Shown: positions 50,540 to 63,040 of the stretch, piece after piece | Position numbering within the stretch: position 1 is the stretch's first letter | Layout: each line of letters starts with the position of its first letter | Assembly: GCA_963576565.1 (NCBI GenBank) | Contig: OY755039.1 | Coordinates: 142,979,369-143,043,368 of the forward strand | DNA from: Aspidapion aeneum | Taxonomy: Eukaryota; Arthropoda; Insecta; Coleoptera; Brentidae | DNA: 64,000 nucleotides | Direction: 5' to 3' | Translations under genes and position numbers: made by a program | Notes under the pieces: generated by a model | Database searches by the model: none | The model's input: only the letters and a program-made list of their open reading frames with translations | Told to the model about the DNA's origin: nothing

Positions 50540-50722
50540 AAAAATTGACAACGTCATTATTTTCTTCTAAAAAATGTGCTATAATAAGGTTTTTTGCAAA
50601 ATAAGTGAGATACAAGAGATTATTAAAAATGCATTTTTTTAAAACTCCCTGTATTAGCAAAACTACGGGGTATAGCAAAAATCTGATTACACCATTTTTA
50701 AGGGCTCACAAAAAGAGCACGG

Positions 50723-51290
50723 TTCATTATATAGCCTATAGCACCTTCGGGATCACTAGCAATTCAACGACACCTTTTTCGTCGAAATCGGTTCAGCCGT
50801 TTAGTCTCTAGCGCGACACAAACATACATATTTATATACATACATACATATCCCAAACGAAAAACATTACTCTTCCTTTTGTCGTGCTGCAGTTGGGTAA
50901 AAATAAAATAAATAAATAAATAAAGATTATAGGTTTACGTGAGGAAGGTGGGGGGGCGGCTCTGACACCCTCCCTGTGTCCGCCACTACACTTCTACAGC
51001 TGCAACTATGATCTTGCTTTAAACTTGGGGACTTTTTTTGCAATTATTACGAGAATACCATTGGAATACCAAAATACACCTTGAACCACACACTTGAACC
51101 CAGATGGCCTTGAGCATGGGAATACCCATTTTCTTTGGTGACATACCGAACCCATTTGCTAAAAAATAATAGTGCATTTTTTAAAATAAATTGTTCTTAA
51201 AAATGCGTAGGTAATTCCCTGCTATTGATTGTTATAAATACAGAGTGAGTCTTATAATATGAGGGGTGACAATAAAATTATAGGACTGTT
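50723..51290. other. Spacer with short simple repeats
   Basis: tcgaaatcggttcagccgtt, (cata)n near 50825-50850 and (aaat)n near 50902-50925: the common tail of insect MITEs. No complete element delimited. Confidence 0.45.
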
Positions 51291-51291
51291 A

Positions 51292-51760
51292 AATTCAGAG
51301 GGCACGGCAGTGCCTCGCCAAGTTCGCGCGCCGTAACCATCTTTTCTGGAAACATTTCAGCCGATATTTGACCTACCTAAAACTCTACTTCGGAATGAGC
51401 TACGAATCTCAAACTTTGCACAGTCGTAGATCTCCATGGAGTTAACAACCCCTCCAAGTTTCATTGATTTCCATAAAGTAGTAAAGTAGTTACGAAATTT
51501 CAAAAAACGTCGAAATTGCCACTCACTCATTGACTCACTCACTCATGTATAGATCATCAATATTCTACTGTACTTCCAGACATGCTACAAAGCTGAAATT
51601 TGGCAGACTGATAGAAATTATGACCAAACCCATGGAAAAAATCAAAAAACCCCAAAATTTTAATTTACTCCCCTCCCCTATACATTTAAAGTTATGTAAA
51701 ATTAGCATGGCCCACTTCCAGAAATGTTAGAGAGTTGAGCTTTGGCTTTCATGGCTTAAG
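51292..51760. repeat. Family Z, copy 3
   Basis: gcagtgcctcgccaagttcg, catttcagccgatatttgac, tcactcactcatgtatagat; closest to 25940-26260. Carries only the beginning of the tandem array. Confidence 0.7.
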
Positions 51761-52500
51761 CTAGAATTTGCGAGAAAAACAAATTCCCACTTCTCACCTG
51801 TTTCGCTTTACACAACGGAATGACGAAAAACTTCGTGAAGACGAGAGGTGACGATGTATTTCCCTTCTTTCCCACAACCACTACGGGTCTGAAACAGCGA
51901 AAAATATTTCAAAGAACCAAAAAAAGTTAAGAATATTATTATTGAGTTTATTGATATAGAAAAATGTCTTGAAGAATCGGCATATAAATAGCGACGTCTA
52001 TTCTGAGTCACTAGGTCTAATTGTAATTATTGCAATAGAACGGTGGCGTCTTTACCTAGAGTGGCGTCGATTATAGGCGCCGTGACGACTTGTCAATCCA
52101 CAATTGACAGATTTTTATGTCCCTAAAAATTACGGAACCGCCCTTACTTTACTGTACATAAGTAAAAAGGAGTTGCAGAACAGGTCAAATTGTGATGTCC
52201 TCTCCAGCAGACTTCTGACATCTTTGAAATATCCATTCCTAGACGTAACAGACGGCGCGTCCCTTCTTTATGGAGAAATATCCTAAAAAGGTCGTAGTTT
52301 ACAAACCCTTGTATTAAAATACATGTCTAGATTGCCTATAGGAATTCTTCAAGATCTCTTATAAAAACCTTGTGAAATCTTTGGTTTGTCTTTATTCTTG
52401 ATTCTTGAGACTTTTTTATGAGTATCTTATTAGAAGTCGTAAGATATTCAGATATTATTGGGATATTTTCATTGAAAAATGTCAGAATAGTGCCCGGCAC
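51761..52500. other. Spacer, nothing assigned
   Basis: No sustained coding signal. A piece at 52483-52515 (gtcagaatagtgcccggcac) resembles the interior of the TA-type MITE at 6974. Confidence 0.45.
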
Positions 52501-52750
52501 AATTATTGCCTGGCTTTTCTACAGTTCGATCTTTTTGAGTTTCGACAAAACTATGTTTCTATGATTTTGCGTCTCGTTCCATTGCCTATCGCGCGCTTAA
52601 TTTTCGACTATAATATTTTCGACATTTTTACGGATCGACAAAATTACGATTTGTTTAAATTATTTTCTACAATTTTAAGGACCAACAAAAATACGTTTCG
52701 TTTGAATTGCTTTCTTCTCTTTTATTTTTTTATTTTATTTTTCGACTTTT

Positions 52751-53488
52751 AGCTCACACATATACTATACTATAGTAGTGTAAGCTATGGTGATCCTAAT
52801 TTTTTCGAGAAAAAAAAAGTTGCTCCGATTTCAAAATTTTTTATATATCTTTGCGTTTCAGATGATTTTGAAACTTTTTTGTTGCGCCGTCTGTCTGTCT
52901 ATCTGTCTGTCTGTATGTCTGTCTGTATGTCTGTAACGACCAACGCGCATAACTCAAAAACCGCTTGACCGATTTTAATGAAATTTGGTACCTAGGCTGG
53001 GTCTTGGGTCGAAATGGTCCCATTTAAAAATGAACAAAATCCACCGAACACAAACCCAATAAAAGGGTGGGGGTAGATTTCAAAAATTAGAGTTTATGTG
53101 AAAATATGGCCTGTGTGATATTAAACGAAAGGTAATTGAGTCTGCAGTTAAACAAAATACATTTTAATTTATTTAAAAAAAAGGGTGGGGATATATTTTA
53201 AAAATTAGAGTTTAAGTGAAAATATGGCGTGTGTGATATCAAACGAAAGGTAATTGAGTCCGGAGTTTAACAAAATACATTTTAGTTTTTGTTGTTTTAA
53301 GGGTGGGGGTAGATTTAAAAATTTTTGAGTTTTAATCAAAACATGGCTTGTGTGGTATCAAACAAAAGGTAATTTAGTCTGGAGTTGAATAAAATATATT
53401 TCAGTTTTAGTTATATTAGCTCACACGTACACTATAACTATAGTACCTAGTGTGAGCTTAGGGGCCCATATATTGGCAGAGTATTTTA
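52751..53488 (-). mobile_element. Family W, copy 3 (reverse)
   Basis: Starts agctcacacatatac, ends ggcagagtatttta; contains the same internal ~110-bp units and ctgtctgtatgtctg microsatellite as copy 2 in reverse. Confidence 0.78.
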
Positions 53489-53589
53489 CGGATGGCCTTT
53501 TTGTGATTCGATTTTTTTACGGTTCAACCATTCTGCGTTTCGACTGAACTACGTTACGATGCTTTTACGTTTCGACTATAATATTTTTA

Positions 53590-54505
53590 AATTTGAAGGA
53601 AGTTCACGAGGTATAAAGTCTTAACAAAAAAGTTTCACGGGCAAGACCTCAGAGGTAAAGGTAGCTACGGGGACGCGTTTCTGCCTCATTAGGCTCAGTA
53701 AACACCATATTTCATATTTCTTTTTCAGTTACCCACATCATCATTTCATCTCCTTCCATTTTATGGTTATGCTCGGGCTGAATGAAGCCTAATGAGGCAG
53801 AAACGCGTCCCCGTAGCTACCTTTACCTCTGAGGTCTTGCCCGTGAAACTTTTTTGTTAAGACTTTATACCTCGTGAACTTCCTTCAAATTTAAAAAAAT
53901 CCAGGGCTCAGGCTGTTTTCTGGGAGCAGATTATATCTGTCTCCGTCGCGGCGTCAAAATTAGCCTCAAAACCGAGGCAACCCTGACCGAAGCTGCAAAT
54001 TGACAGTTGGTCTCTCCTCAGTAAACACCATATTTCATATTTCTTTTTCAGTTACCCACATCATCATTTCATCTCCTTCCATTTTATGGTTATGCTCGGG
54101 CTGAATGAAGCCTAATGAGGCAGAAACGCGTCTCCGTAGCTACCTTTACCTCTGAGGTCTTGCCCGTGAAACTTTTTTGTTAAGATTTTATACCTCGTGA
54201 ACTTCCTTCAAATTTAAATAAATCCAGGGCTCAGGCTGTTTTCTGGGAGCAGATTATATCTGTCTCCGTCGCGACGTCAAAATTAGCCTCAAAACCCAGG
54301 CAACCCTGACCGAAGCTGCAAATTGACAGTTGGTCTCTCCTCAGTAAACACCATATTTCATATTTCTTTTTCAGTTACCCACATCATCATTTCATCTCCT
54401 TCCATTTTATGGTTATGCTCGGGCTGAATGAAGCCTAATGAGGCAGAAACGCGTCCCCGTAGCTACCTTTACCTCTGAGGTCTTGCCCGTGAAACTTTTT
54501 TGTTA
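53590..54505. repeat. 323-bp tandem repeat with inverted left arm
   Basis: cagtaaacaccatatttc recurs at 53696, 54019 and 54342, giving a period of 323; the third unit is partial. 53590-53695 is the inverse of the unit end (gaagttcacgaggtataaa ... cgcgtttctgcctcatt). tataatattttt occurs at both borders. Confidence 0.85.
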
Positions 54506-55682
54506 TAATATTTTTGACCTTTTACGGCTTGACAAAATTTCGCTTTGTTTAAATTATTTTCGACTATATTATTTTCAACAATTTTACGGATCGACAAAAC
54601 TATGTTTTGATCAAATTATTTCCACCTATTTTATTTTCGAGAGAGAAGGAAAAAGAACATCTATAGAATACACAGAAATAAATAAAACATAAGAAAAATG
54701 ATAAAAGAAAATAAAAGAAAGAGCCAAGAAATTAAAGCTGAAAGGTAGATTCTAGGTAGATATGAAATAATTAAAATAAAGGATAGAAACTAACGTTAAA
54801 TAGGATATCATAAATATCACATAACTATTCTATAGAGAATTATACCAAAAAAAGGGAACCATCACGAGAGACCATGAAGAAACTCTAAAGAAAAATAAAG
54901 AACATAAACTCAGAGCTACAACCTGAAATAAGTAAAGCGGAAATAAAGAGAGCATTAAAGAAAATGAAAAATAACAAATCAGCTGGAAAAGACGGAGTAA
55001 CGGCAAAAATCAAGTACGGTGGTAAAGCTGTAGTTAATACCCTCCATATTCTCCTGAATAAAATACTAAAATAAAAAACAATCCCAAACAACTGCAAAGA
55101 ATCCATAACCATTATTCTACACAAGAAAGGCGATAGAGCAGACCTAAAAAGCTATCGACATATAACACTCCTCACAATGTAATTTATAAGCTTTTCACGA
55201 AAATATTAACAGATAGACTAACAACAAAATTTGACGGATATCAATCAAAGGAACAAGCAGGCTTTAGAAAAGGTTTCAGTACAGTTGACCGCTTATTAAC
55301 CATGAAAATCCTAATAGAACGAACCAACGAATATAACATTCCACTATATATTGCGTTTATAGACTTCGAAAAAGCTTTCGATAGCATTGAGCACTGGGCA
55401 GTAAAAGCATCTTTAATTATTAGCCGAATAGATCACAGATATACAGACTTAATAGCCAATATATATAGCGAAGCAACAGCAATCAAAATCCACGAAGGAA
55501 CCAAGCCAATCCTCATAAGAAGAGGTATGAGACAGGGTCACACAATATCCCCTAAATTATTTAACTAGGACCTAGAAGATGTTTTTAAAAGCTTAGATTG
55601 GGAAGAAATACGCATCAAAGTAAACGGACAATTCTTGAACCACCTAAGATATGCTGATTATATCGCTTTAATAACAGACAAG

Positions 55683-57434
55683 CACAGTATACTAATTATT
55701 TATAGTAAGGAAAGCACCCCGGTCTTGTCATAATACTGTTATACATACCCCCTGTATACATTAGTTCGGAATACAAAGTTCGAGAGGCGCTTATTACAGA
55801 CCGTCACCCCTGGTATAATAATATTATGTACAGACTCCTGTGCTGTCGCCATGCACATTAACCGCTACTCTCGGTATATGTTTTTGATTATGACTGACAT
55901 TGGCAAAACAGATAAAAATATGACGTAAATGTAATTCGGCATTTTTCATTTGTGGTTGCAGTTTTTCGTGATTTTTCGACTTTTTACCTTATTTTTAAAA
56001 GTGTTTTTTGCTAAATTGTGGCATATCGGTAATTAAGAAATTTAAAAGAAAACAATTTTCTGTTCGTGGGTGCGAAGACTATGTTAGCAAGCGCCATTCC
56101 CAAACGGAACCTAAAAAAAATACTTCGGCAAAAAAACTAACTTTGACGAAATTCACAAATATATAGTTTGTGATGGACACGTTCAACCTGGACGGAGTTT
56201 TAAATGTTTAGTTTTAAATGTTAATATTTGGAAAAACATAGATTATTTCACTATACTTATATACAGGGTCCGGCAGAATGATCTCCCACAATAAAAACGC
56301 CATTGTGCAGTAACTCTAAAGCAATATTCCTGTAATTTCTTGGTGTATTGCTGCTTTCAATTCGTCAATCGTTCGGGAATAGTGTTCAGATATTCCCAAA
56401 GTATCTGGAACTAAAACATGTCTACCAAGTGCGAAGTGAGTACGAAAAGTTCTTTGTGTCGTAATCACAGATTCGTTACCTACTTTTACTTAATGTCTCG
56501 ATTACGAAGGCACGATGGCAAGGTAATGGCAAGCCGTGAGCTACCAACCAATTACGCTAAGCTTCCCCTCTCTTCAGTGATTCAGGCACAGTGGCAGTGC
56601 AAAATGTGGGAGATCATTATGCCGGATCCTGTTTAATTAAATGAATAACCGGCAATATTCACTTTACTTTAAAAGGCTTACGTTACATTTTTTTATTTTT
56701 CATGAAAAAACAATTAAAAATGTTTCCGTTTATAGAAACCTATATTTGCAACATTATTATGTATAAAGCCTTGTAAAAATACACATTATTAATTTAAGTT
56801 AATGTAGAATGTGTAAATATTTTCTATGCACTAATAAAAAGGAAATTACTGTAGAATATTCGTCAAAAAGCCTTTTTTTAACTAGAAAATTAGCCTCTCA
56901 AGGAAATTTATGTACCTAAATGAATGGGAAACAAACTTTTAAACCTTATAGATTGAACTTTTTTTATTACCAGTAGTCATTAATTTAAACATTCTGTGAT
57001 TAAGCTTCCTTATTGATTGGTGTTTATAGAGTATTTTTAAGCAAATTGAGCTTTGACACAAAATAACTCATTCTTATCAGCGCGCATCAATTTAAATTTA
57101 AATCTATGTAATTGACGAGTAGAATGAGTTTTTTAGTGTTAAAATTTAATTTGATAAAAACTGTTCAAAACACTATATTAAAAGATGTAGCTTGATTGGA
57201 GAACGATTTCATTGATGGCTACGAGCATCCGGTATACAATAATTTGAAAAGCCATCCTGTAGCTTAGAGACAAACTGCGCAAGCGTTATATTGTTTCAAA
57301 TCCCCCTGTAAATGTTTAGTACGGTGCACAAAGTTGGAGAGGCGCTGATTCGTGCACGACCGGTATACTGCGCCAATATAGTAATACAACTTCCACCGTG
57401 TAAGTGTCTGGTCTATCTGTGTCATTCGTCTATG
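55683..57434. mobile_element. 1.75-kb insertion in the LINE, 8-bp duplication
   Basis: LINE sequence breaks exactly at cagacaag, present at both borders (55675-55682, 57435-57442). Near each end lies a direct ~90-base repeat with ccccctgta and gagaggcgct (55745-55840, 57300-57375). Class unknown. Confidence 0.68.
56263..56635 (-). mobile_element. MITE with transposase-tail remnant
   Basis: Inverted ends acagggtccggcagaatgat and atcattatgccggatcctgt. The minus strand at about 56300-56400 reads fragments like TIDELKAAIHQEITG, resembling the C-terminal end of mariner-type transposases. Nested in 55683-57434. Confidence 0.55.
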
Positions 57435-58273
57435 CAGACAAGAAAGAAGAACTGATAAAAATGCCGGAAGAACTGGATACAGCAGCTAAAAATATAGGCT
57501 TAAGTATAAACTACACTAAAACTAAAATCATAACAAACACAGATAAAGATATTACCGTCAGAATAAACCAAGATCAAATAGAACAAGTGGAGGAATATAT
57601 ACCTGGGATAAATTATTAAACTGAAAAAAGAAAACCAAACAGCTGAAATCAAGAGACGAGTAAGATTAGCCTGGGCAGCATTTGGTAAATTAAGCTACAT
57701 ATAAAAAATATCCTCATTACCTCAAAACGAAAGTGTATAACCAATGTATCCTTCCTGTACTTACCTATGGATCCCAGACCTGGACACTTCAAACATGGAT
57801 AAAGTATCAAAAGTCCAAAGATCAATGAAAAAACAAATGTTACATGTAAAGCTGACAGATAGAAAAAGGAATGAATGAATAAGAAATAAAAGTAAGGGAT
57901 GTCAGAGGAGAAGTAGCAAAATTAAAATGGAAATTTGCCGGTCATAATATCAGACAGAAAGACGATTGATGGAACAAATGTATTGTAAACTGGAGACCTT
58001 GGGAAAATAAAAGAAGTAGGGGAATGAGATTGGCAGACGATTTGAAGAAACACGCGGGAACTAGATGGATGAACACGGCGACAGACAGAGAAGAGTGGAA
58101 GATATTGGGCGAGGCCTATGTCGAAAGATGGATTGAAGAAGGCTAAATACATACATACATTTTATTTTCGACCTAATTACGGTTCCACATTTTTTTTTCG
58201 ACCGTTTTAGGATTCGACAAAACTTTTTTCGATGTTTTTGTGGCGACCCAAAATTGAAATGTTACGTCTAGCC

Positions 58274-58881
58274 AAGGCCAACACAAAAATAGAGGCCACG
58301 ACCCTGAAAAAATCAGCTGTTCTCCCGGGGCTGAATTTTACATTGAGTCTTACGGGAGGTCAGACGTTTTTTTATGATATTTACAAAATGGCACTACAGA
58401 TTTCCGCAAAATTTCAGTGATATATTCTCAGACACCATCCCGATATTCCACCAAAGGTTTGTAAGGAAGCAACATGATTAAAAGGTTAAAATCTTCAAGA
58501 TTTAGCATTCCTTATTTTGAATTCAAATTACCCGCCATGTACCACATGCCAACTGTTATATTTGACATGTATTTGACTTTGTCATCTGTGATTGTCACAT
58601 TCGCTTCTGCTTTAAACTTAATTTTTATGTGAGCTAATGAAGCGGCTATGAAAAATTAGGAATTACTATACATTTTAAAAAATTGTTCTGCCAGAATAAA
58701 GTAAAAACAATCTCAAAAACGGCTTTATTTAAAAAAAATCAAATATTCATGAACCGTCATTCCAACTTCAATATTTTAAAGACAATCAGCTGTGTCGTAA
58801 CGTGACCATCAAAAAGAAATCAGCCCCGGATGTGACGTCAACAAAGTGGAGGATCGTGGCTCGTCCATTTTGATAGCCCTG
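58274..58881 (+). mobile_element. hAT-like MITE family U, copy 2
   Basis: 608 bp from aaggccaac to gatagccctg, exact 8-bp duplications gtctagcc (58266-58273, 58882-58889). No transposase. Confidence 0.85.
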
Positions 58882-58889
58882 GTCTAGCC

Positions 58890-59283
58890 TACAAAATATG
58901 TCAAAAGAAAAGCTTAGAACCCTATTTGTATACAAAGCTATTTCAAATTGACTCTTTGCATGTGGAGCCCGTAATATCGGTTGTTTTAATTTTTTAAAAG
59001 CTTGGGGGAGACCGGGTAGCTTACTGACATATTTTTAAGACATTGCGACGCTTTAGCTAGGCGTCCCGGCGCGTCTGTGGGGTTGCGTGGACGCCACAAT
59101 GCTTGGCGTCGCGACGTGAATATGCCAATGTTTGTATCGGCAAAATCAGAACCTAGATAATTTTTATTGTAACTATTCAAGGGGTTATGAAAAAAGTTTA
59201 AATATCTTAACATTCTTTTTGTTGTCATAATATAAAATTAAAAAAAATATATATAAAAAACTCATAATATCAAAAGTGACAAA
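58890..59283. other. Spacer, nothing recognised
   Basis: Includes a GC-richer patch near 59040-59130 (ggcgtcccggcgcgtctg) with no match elsewhere in the window. Confidence 0.45.
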
Positions 59284-59292
59284 GAAAATCAA

Positions 59293-60591
59293 ATGAGCAT
59301 GAAGTTAGCGAAGCACCCATCGCAGATCGAATCGTGACTAGGTGGATAATTTGCCGTTAATTAGTCGTGAATTAGTTGTGGAAAAATTAATTTTGTCGCT
59401 CTTATTTTTTACCCTTTTTTTGGGTGCTTCGCTAACTTCATATGAAGTTAGCGAAGCACCCTCGTAAAAATGGCTTTTATCAAAATCGAATATGGTGGAT
59501 AATTTGCCGCTAATTAGTCGTGAATTAGTTGTGGAAAAATTAATTTTTTCGCTCTTATTTTTGACAGTTTTTGAGGGTGCTTCGCTAACTTCATATTTTG
59601 GCACCCATCGCAAATCGAATCGCTACTAGGTGGATAATTTTCCGTGAATTAGTTGTGGAAAAATTGATTTTGTCGCTCTTATTTTTGACCGTTTTTTAGG
59701 GTGCTTCGCTAACTTCATATGAAGTTAGCGAAGCACCCTCGTAAAAATAGCTTTTATCAAAATCGAATATGGTGGATAATTTGCCGCTAATTAGTCGTGA
59801 ATTAGTTGTGGAAAAATTAATTTTGTCGCTCTTATTTTTTACCCTTTTTTTGGGTGCTTCGGTAACTTCATATGAAGTTAGCGAAGCACCCTAAAAACGG
59901 TCAAAAATAAGAGCGACAAAATTAATTTTTCCACAACTAATTCACGACTAATTAGCGGCAAATTATCCACCATATTCGATTTTGATAAAAGCTATTTTTA
60001 CGAGGGTGCTTCGCTAACTTCATATGAAGTTAGCGAAGCACCCAAAAAAAGGGTCAAAAATTAGAGCGACAAAATTAATTTTTCCACAACTAATTCACGA
60101 CTAATTAGCGGCAAATTATCCACCATCTTCGATTTTAACAAAAGCTATTTTTACGAGGGTGCTTCGCTAACTTCATATGAAGTTAGCGAAGCACCCTAAA
60201 AAACGGTCAAAAATAAGAGCGACAAAATTAATTTTTCCACAACTAATTCACGGCAAATTATCCACCTAGTAGCGATTCGATTTGCGATGGGTGCCAAAAT
60301 ATGAAGTTAGCGAAGCACCCTCAAAAACGGTCAAAAATAAGAGCGACAAAATTAATTTTTCCACAACTAATTCACGACTAATTATCCACCATATTCAATT
60401 TTGATAAAAGCCATTTTTACGAGGGTGCTTCGCTAACTTCATATGAAGTTAGCGAAGCACCCAAAAAAAGGGTCAAAAATAAGAGCGACAAAATTAATTT
60501 TTCCACAACTAATTCACGACTAATTAACGGCAAATTATCCACCTAGTCACGATTCGATCTGCGATGGGTGCTTCGCTAACTTCATGCTCAT
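59293..60591. mobile_element. 1.3-kb palindromic array of ~150-bp inverted units, 9-bp duplication
   Basis: About ten units, each bounded by gaagttagcgaagcaccc or its inverse and sharing aattagttgtggaaaaatta and tcgctcttattttt, alternate in orientation. The left half is the inverse of the right half, even in small variants. Exact 9-bp copies gaaaatcaa flank the whole block (59284-59292, 60592-60600), so it behaves as one inserted unit. No coding region. Confidence 0.88.
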
Positions 60592-60649
60592 GAAAATCAA
60601 GCAATTTAGATATGTAGTACAACAATCTACCTCAATTTTTACCATCCTA

Positions 60650-60762
60650 GCCCGCGGAGCAATGGCTAGAGAAGGTATTATTTTCGACGAAAATTTTTTT
60701 GAGATAACGTCGAAAATGTTTTATTTGGGTGTATTTTGACCTACCAGTATCGTCGTGATGTC

Positions 60763-60819
<57 letters not shown>

Positions 60820-61198
60820 AACTCTGTCCGTAACACGATAGCTTCTGAACCGCCCAAACCGATTTTCATGAAATATTTAGGTAAAATAGTATTCGATACT
60901 GTAACGAGCTGATTAGATTTCGGTCAAAATTCATCAATGCTAATGACAGTTTTTTGACAGTTAAAAAGTTTAAAAAATGCTAACTTTTTAACGGAGCGTC
61001 GCATCAATATGCGGTTTTCGGAATATTGTAACGCAGATTGTTTTAAAAAATTTATGTTATAACCAAAAACTTGGTAGGAGCTTTCGTTTCAGAGATATTT
61101 ACAAAAACTGTTTTTAAGGTTCATATATAGCATGGAGTTTACTTGGAGTATGCTAATGTGTTGGGAAGGTATCAAATCCATCATGGATCCATTTATTT
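60650..61198 (+). mobile_element. Family V, copy with TG microsatellite
   Basis: Begins cctagcccgcggagcaatgg, (tg)n at 60767-60815, cgattttcatgaaat, ends atcatggatccatttattt. The next copy follows directly. Confidence 0.78.
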
Positions 61199-61573
61199 AC
61201 CTTCCTAGCCGGCCCAGCAATCGCTAGAGAAGGTATTATTTTCGACGGAATTTTTTTAGTGAGATAACGCCGAAAATGTGTTATTTGGGTGTATTTTGAG
61301 CTATCTTAGCAATATCGTCGTGATGTCTGTATGTGTGTGTGTGTCTGTCCGTAACACGATAGTTCCGAAACCGCTGAACCGATTTTCATAAAATTTTAAG
61401 GTAAAATAGTGTTCGACACTGTAACGAACTGATTAATTTCGGTCAAATAACCAAAAACTTCGTAGGAGCTTTCGTTTCTGAGATATGTATAAAAACTGTT
61501 TTGAAAGCTGAGTTCACTTGAAGTGTAGGCTAGCTAGGAAGGTATCAGATCCGTCATGGATCCATTTATTTTT
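61199..61573 (+). mobile_element. Family V, shorter tandem copy
   Basis: ccttcctagccggcccagca to cgtcatggatccatttattt; internally deleted compared with the preceding copy. The last ~75 bases match the fragment before trpl exon 12. Confidence 0.78.
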
Positions 61574-62364
61574 TAATAAAAGCTCATAAAAAATTAATTC
61601 TTAGAAAAATTGACAAAAGGAGGTATTTGGCCACACTGTATCTCCTTAATCTATAATTTTTTATAAAAAAGCAATAAAACGTAGTCAAATGTTGTCATTT
61701 TTAAAGTTCATAGTTTGCCCCCACTCTTCAATTTTGGTAAATTCTATACAATTTGGAAACAAAGAGCTTTTAAAATAAAGTTATTTAAGAGCTTTTAAAA
61801 TAAAGTTATTTAAACTTTTTGTCTTGTTTTGACCTTACCCACCATGCCTTAGAGTTTGGTGTATTATTTTAATTCAGTAGCGTAGCACCAGCGATCCAAT
61901 GGAAGGGGGGGTTTTGAATTTATAAAAAATTGTATGTAAACATGTTGGAACAAGTTTAATAACAATGCTATTATAATCTCAGTCTCATTGGGGGGTTTTA
62001 GTCCCCAATCCCCCCCCAGCGCTACGCGCCTGTTTAAATTACACCCTGTATATAGTGTCCAGACATTTTTATTTTTACGTTAAAAAAAATAAATTAGATA
62101 AAAAATAAAAAAACGCAACTTAATTTTTTTGCAAAATTTTCCCTGAATTCGAAGATATACAGGGTGCTTCCGTCCACAGATTACAAAAAAAAAATCGATT
62201 TAGAATCTGATTTTTCTGAAATTGCTCGAGCTTGGTCTTAAGCTAGGATTTTAAGAAAAGTCAAATCAATTAATATACAGGGTGGTTTATTAGGCAGATT
62301 TGATAAAAAGTGTTAAGAGTAAAGTACCTTTGTTTTAAAAGATATCGGAAAAAGTTAATAAAAA
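61574..62364. other. Spacer with isolated TE-like termini
   Basis: acaccctgta (62041), acagggtgcttccg (62159) and acagggtggtttatt (62276) look like element ends, but complete pairs were not resolved. A direct duplication gagcttttaaaataaagtta at 61762 and 61790. Confidence 0.45.
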
Positions 62365-62530
62365 GAGTTGTTTAGAATCAAAAGTTACGGCAGATTCTCA
62401 ATTTTCAGAAAAATCAGCTAACTTTGATTTTGTAAGTCAATTATTAAAATTTTGCTTTAGACGATTTTTACCTGATTTTTCTAAAAATTGAGAATCAGCT
62501 GTAACTTTTAATTCTAAACAACTTTTCTTA
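62365..62530. repeat. Hairpin, arms about 60 bases
   Basis: gttgtttagaatcaaaagtt ... attctcaattttcagaaaaa faces its inverse (tttttctaaaaattgagaat ... ttctaaacaac). Probably the core of a small foldback MITE. Confidence 0.72.
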
Positions 62531-63032
62531 ATAACCTTTTCGGATATCTGTGTGTGTTATATAATAAACCCAAAATAAGTTGATCTTTTCTTTCTGAATT
62601 CAAAAATATAATAAGTCCGTTCCATCAACGCGTGCGACGGTCATAAAACGGTTCAAAAAATCCTTTTTGCGTTCCAGGTCGACGTTGTACTGTTATCGGA
62701 CAGTCAGTTTTCCGTTCCATCAAGCCACCAAAACTGGTTTCGGACTCCTTTGAAATACAAGGATTACAGACAGGCCCATTAGAAGCACATACGTAATATT
62801 CCGTATATGATTAGAAGGCGCGGAAAAATTGTATGTAAAACACACACATTTATAGTTTACATCACCTGAGATAACAATATACCATAAAATTACATTAAAT
62901 TTACATTTGTAATAACAATTTGAATAACCCAAAAAATTAAAATTTTTGTCAAAATAAATTGAGTTTAAGGGGACAAACTTCGACCGAAAACTTACCATTT
63001 GACAACACTGATATCGCATTTTTTGGCCAAAT
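62531..63032. other. Spacer, nothing recognised
   Basis: No repeat or coding signal identified. A minus-strand 99-codon open stretch (62720-63019) lacks any family resemblance. Confidence 0.45.
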
Positions 63033-63040
63033 CTTTGTTC

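Larger units (their letters stand above)
47873..50722. mobile_element. Palindromic element, copy 2, split by insertions
   Basis: Left end cagcgtgtcccattttcg after TA (47871-47872). Runs to about 49031, is interrupted by other repeats to 50539, then resumes at aaaaattgacaacgtcatta and is cut off at 50722 without its right terminus. The centre (48564-48710, + strand) gives QATKSQYLNGRNIF, shared with copy 1 at 4112-5635. Confidence 0.75.
52510..54640. repeat. Degenerate TTTTCGAC-rich array, broken by insertions
   Basis: Blocks 52510-52750, 53489-53585, 54506-54640 and 58160-58240 all consist of diverged units like ttcgactataatattttcga and tttacggatcgacaaaa. Family W, the 323-bp repeat and a LINE separate them, so one array seems to have been split three times. 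Confidence 0.6.
54641..58159 (+). mobile_element. LINE with 12-bp target duplication, pseudogenised
   Basis: Flanked by exact ttttattttcga (54629-54640, 58160-58171). RT remnants in order: KKMKNNKSAGKD, FRKGFSTVDRLLTM, YIAFIDFEKAFDSIEHW, MRQGHTISPKLFN, LRYADYIALIT (catalytic YADD mutated to YADY), then INYTKTK; ends gaagaaggctaaatacatac. Several stops. Split by 55683-57434. Same family as 1350-3765. Confidence 0.88.

Noticed and set aside
52405..52752. 115-codon open stretch, + strand
   Set aside because: Made by translation of the TTTTCGAC-rich array; Phe/Tyr/Leu-rich low-complexity product.
59338..59613. 91-codon minus-strand open stretch
   Set aside because: Lies wholly in the palindromic array and translates its repeated units.
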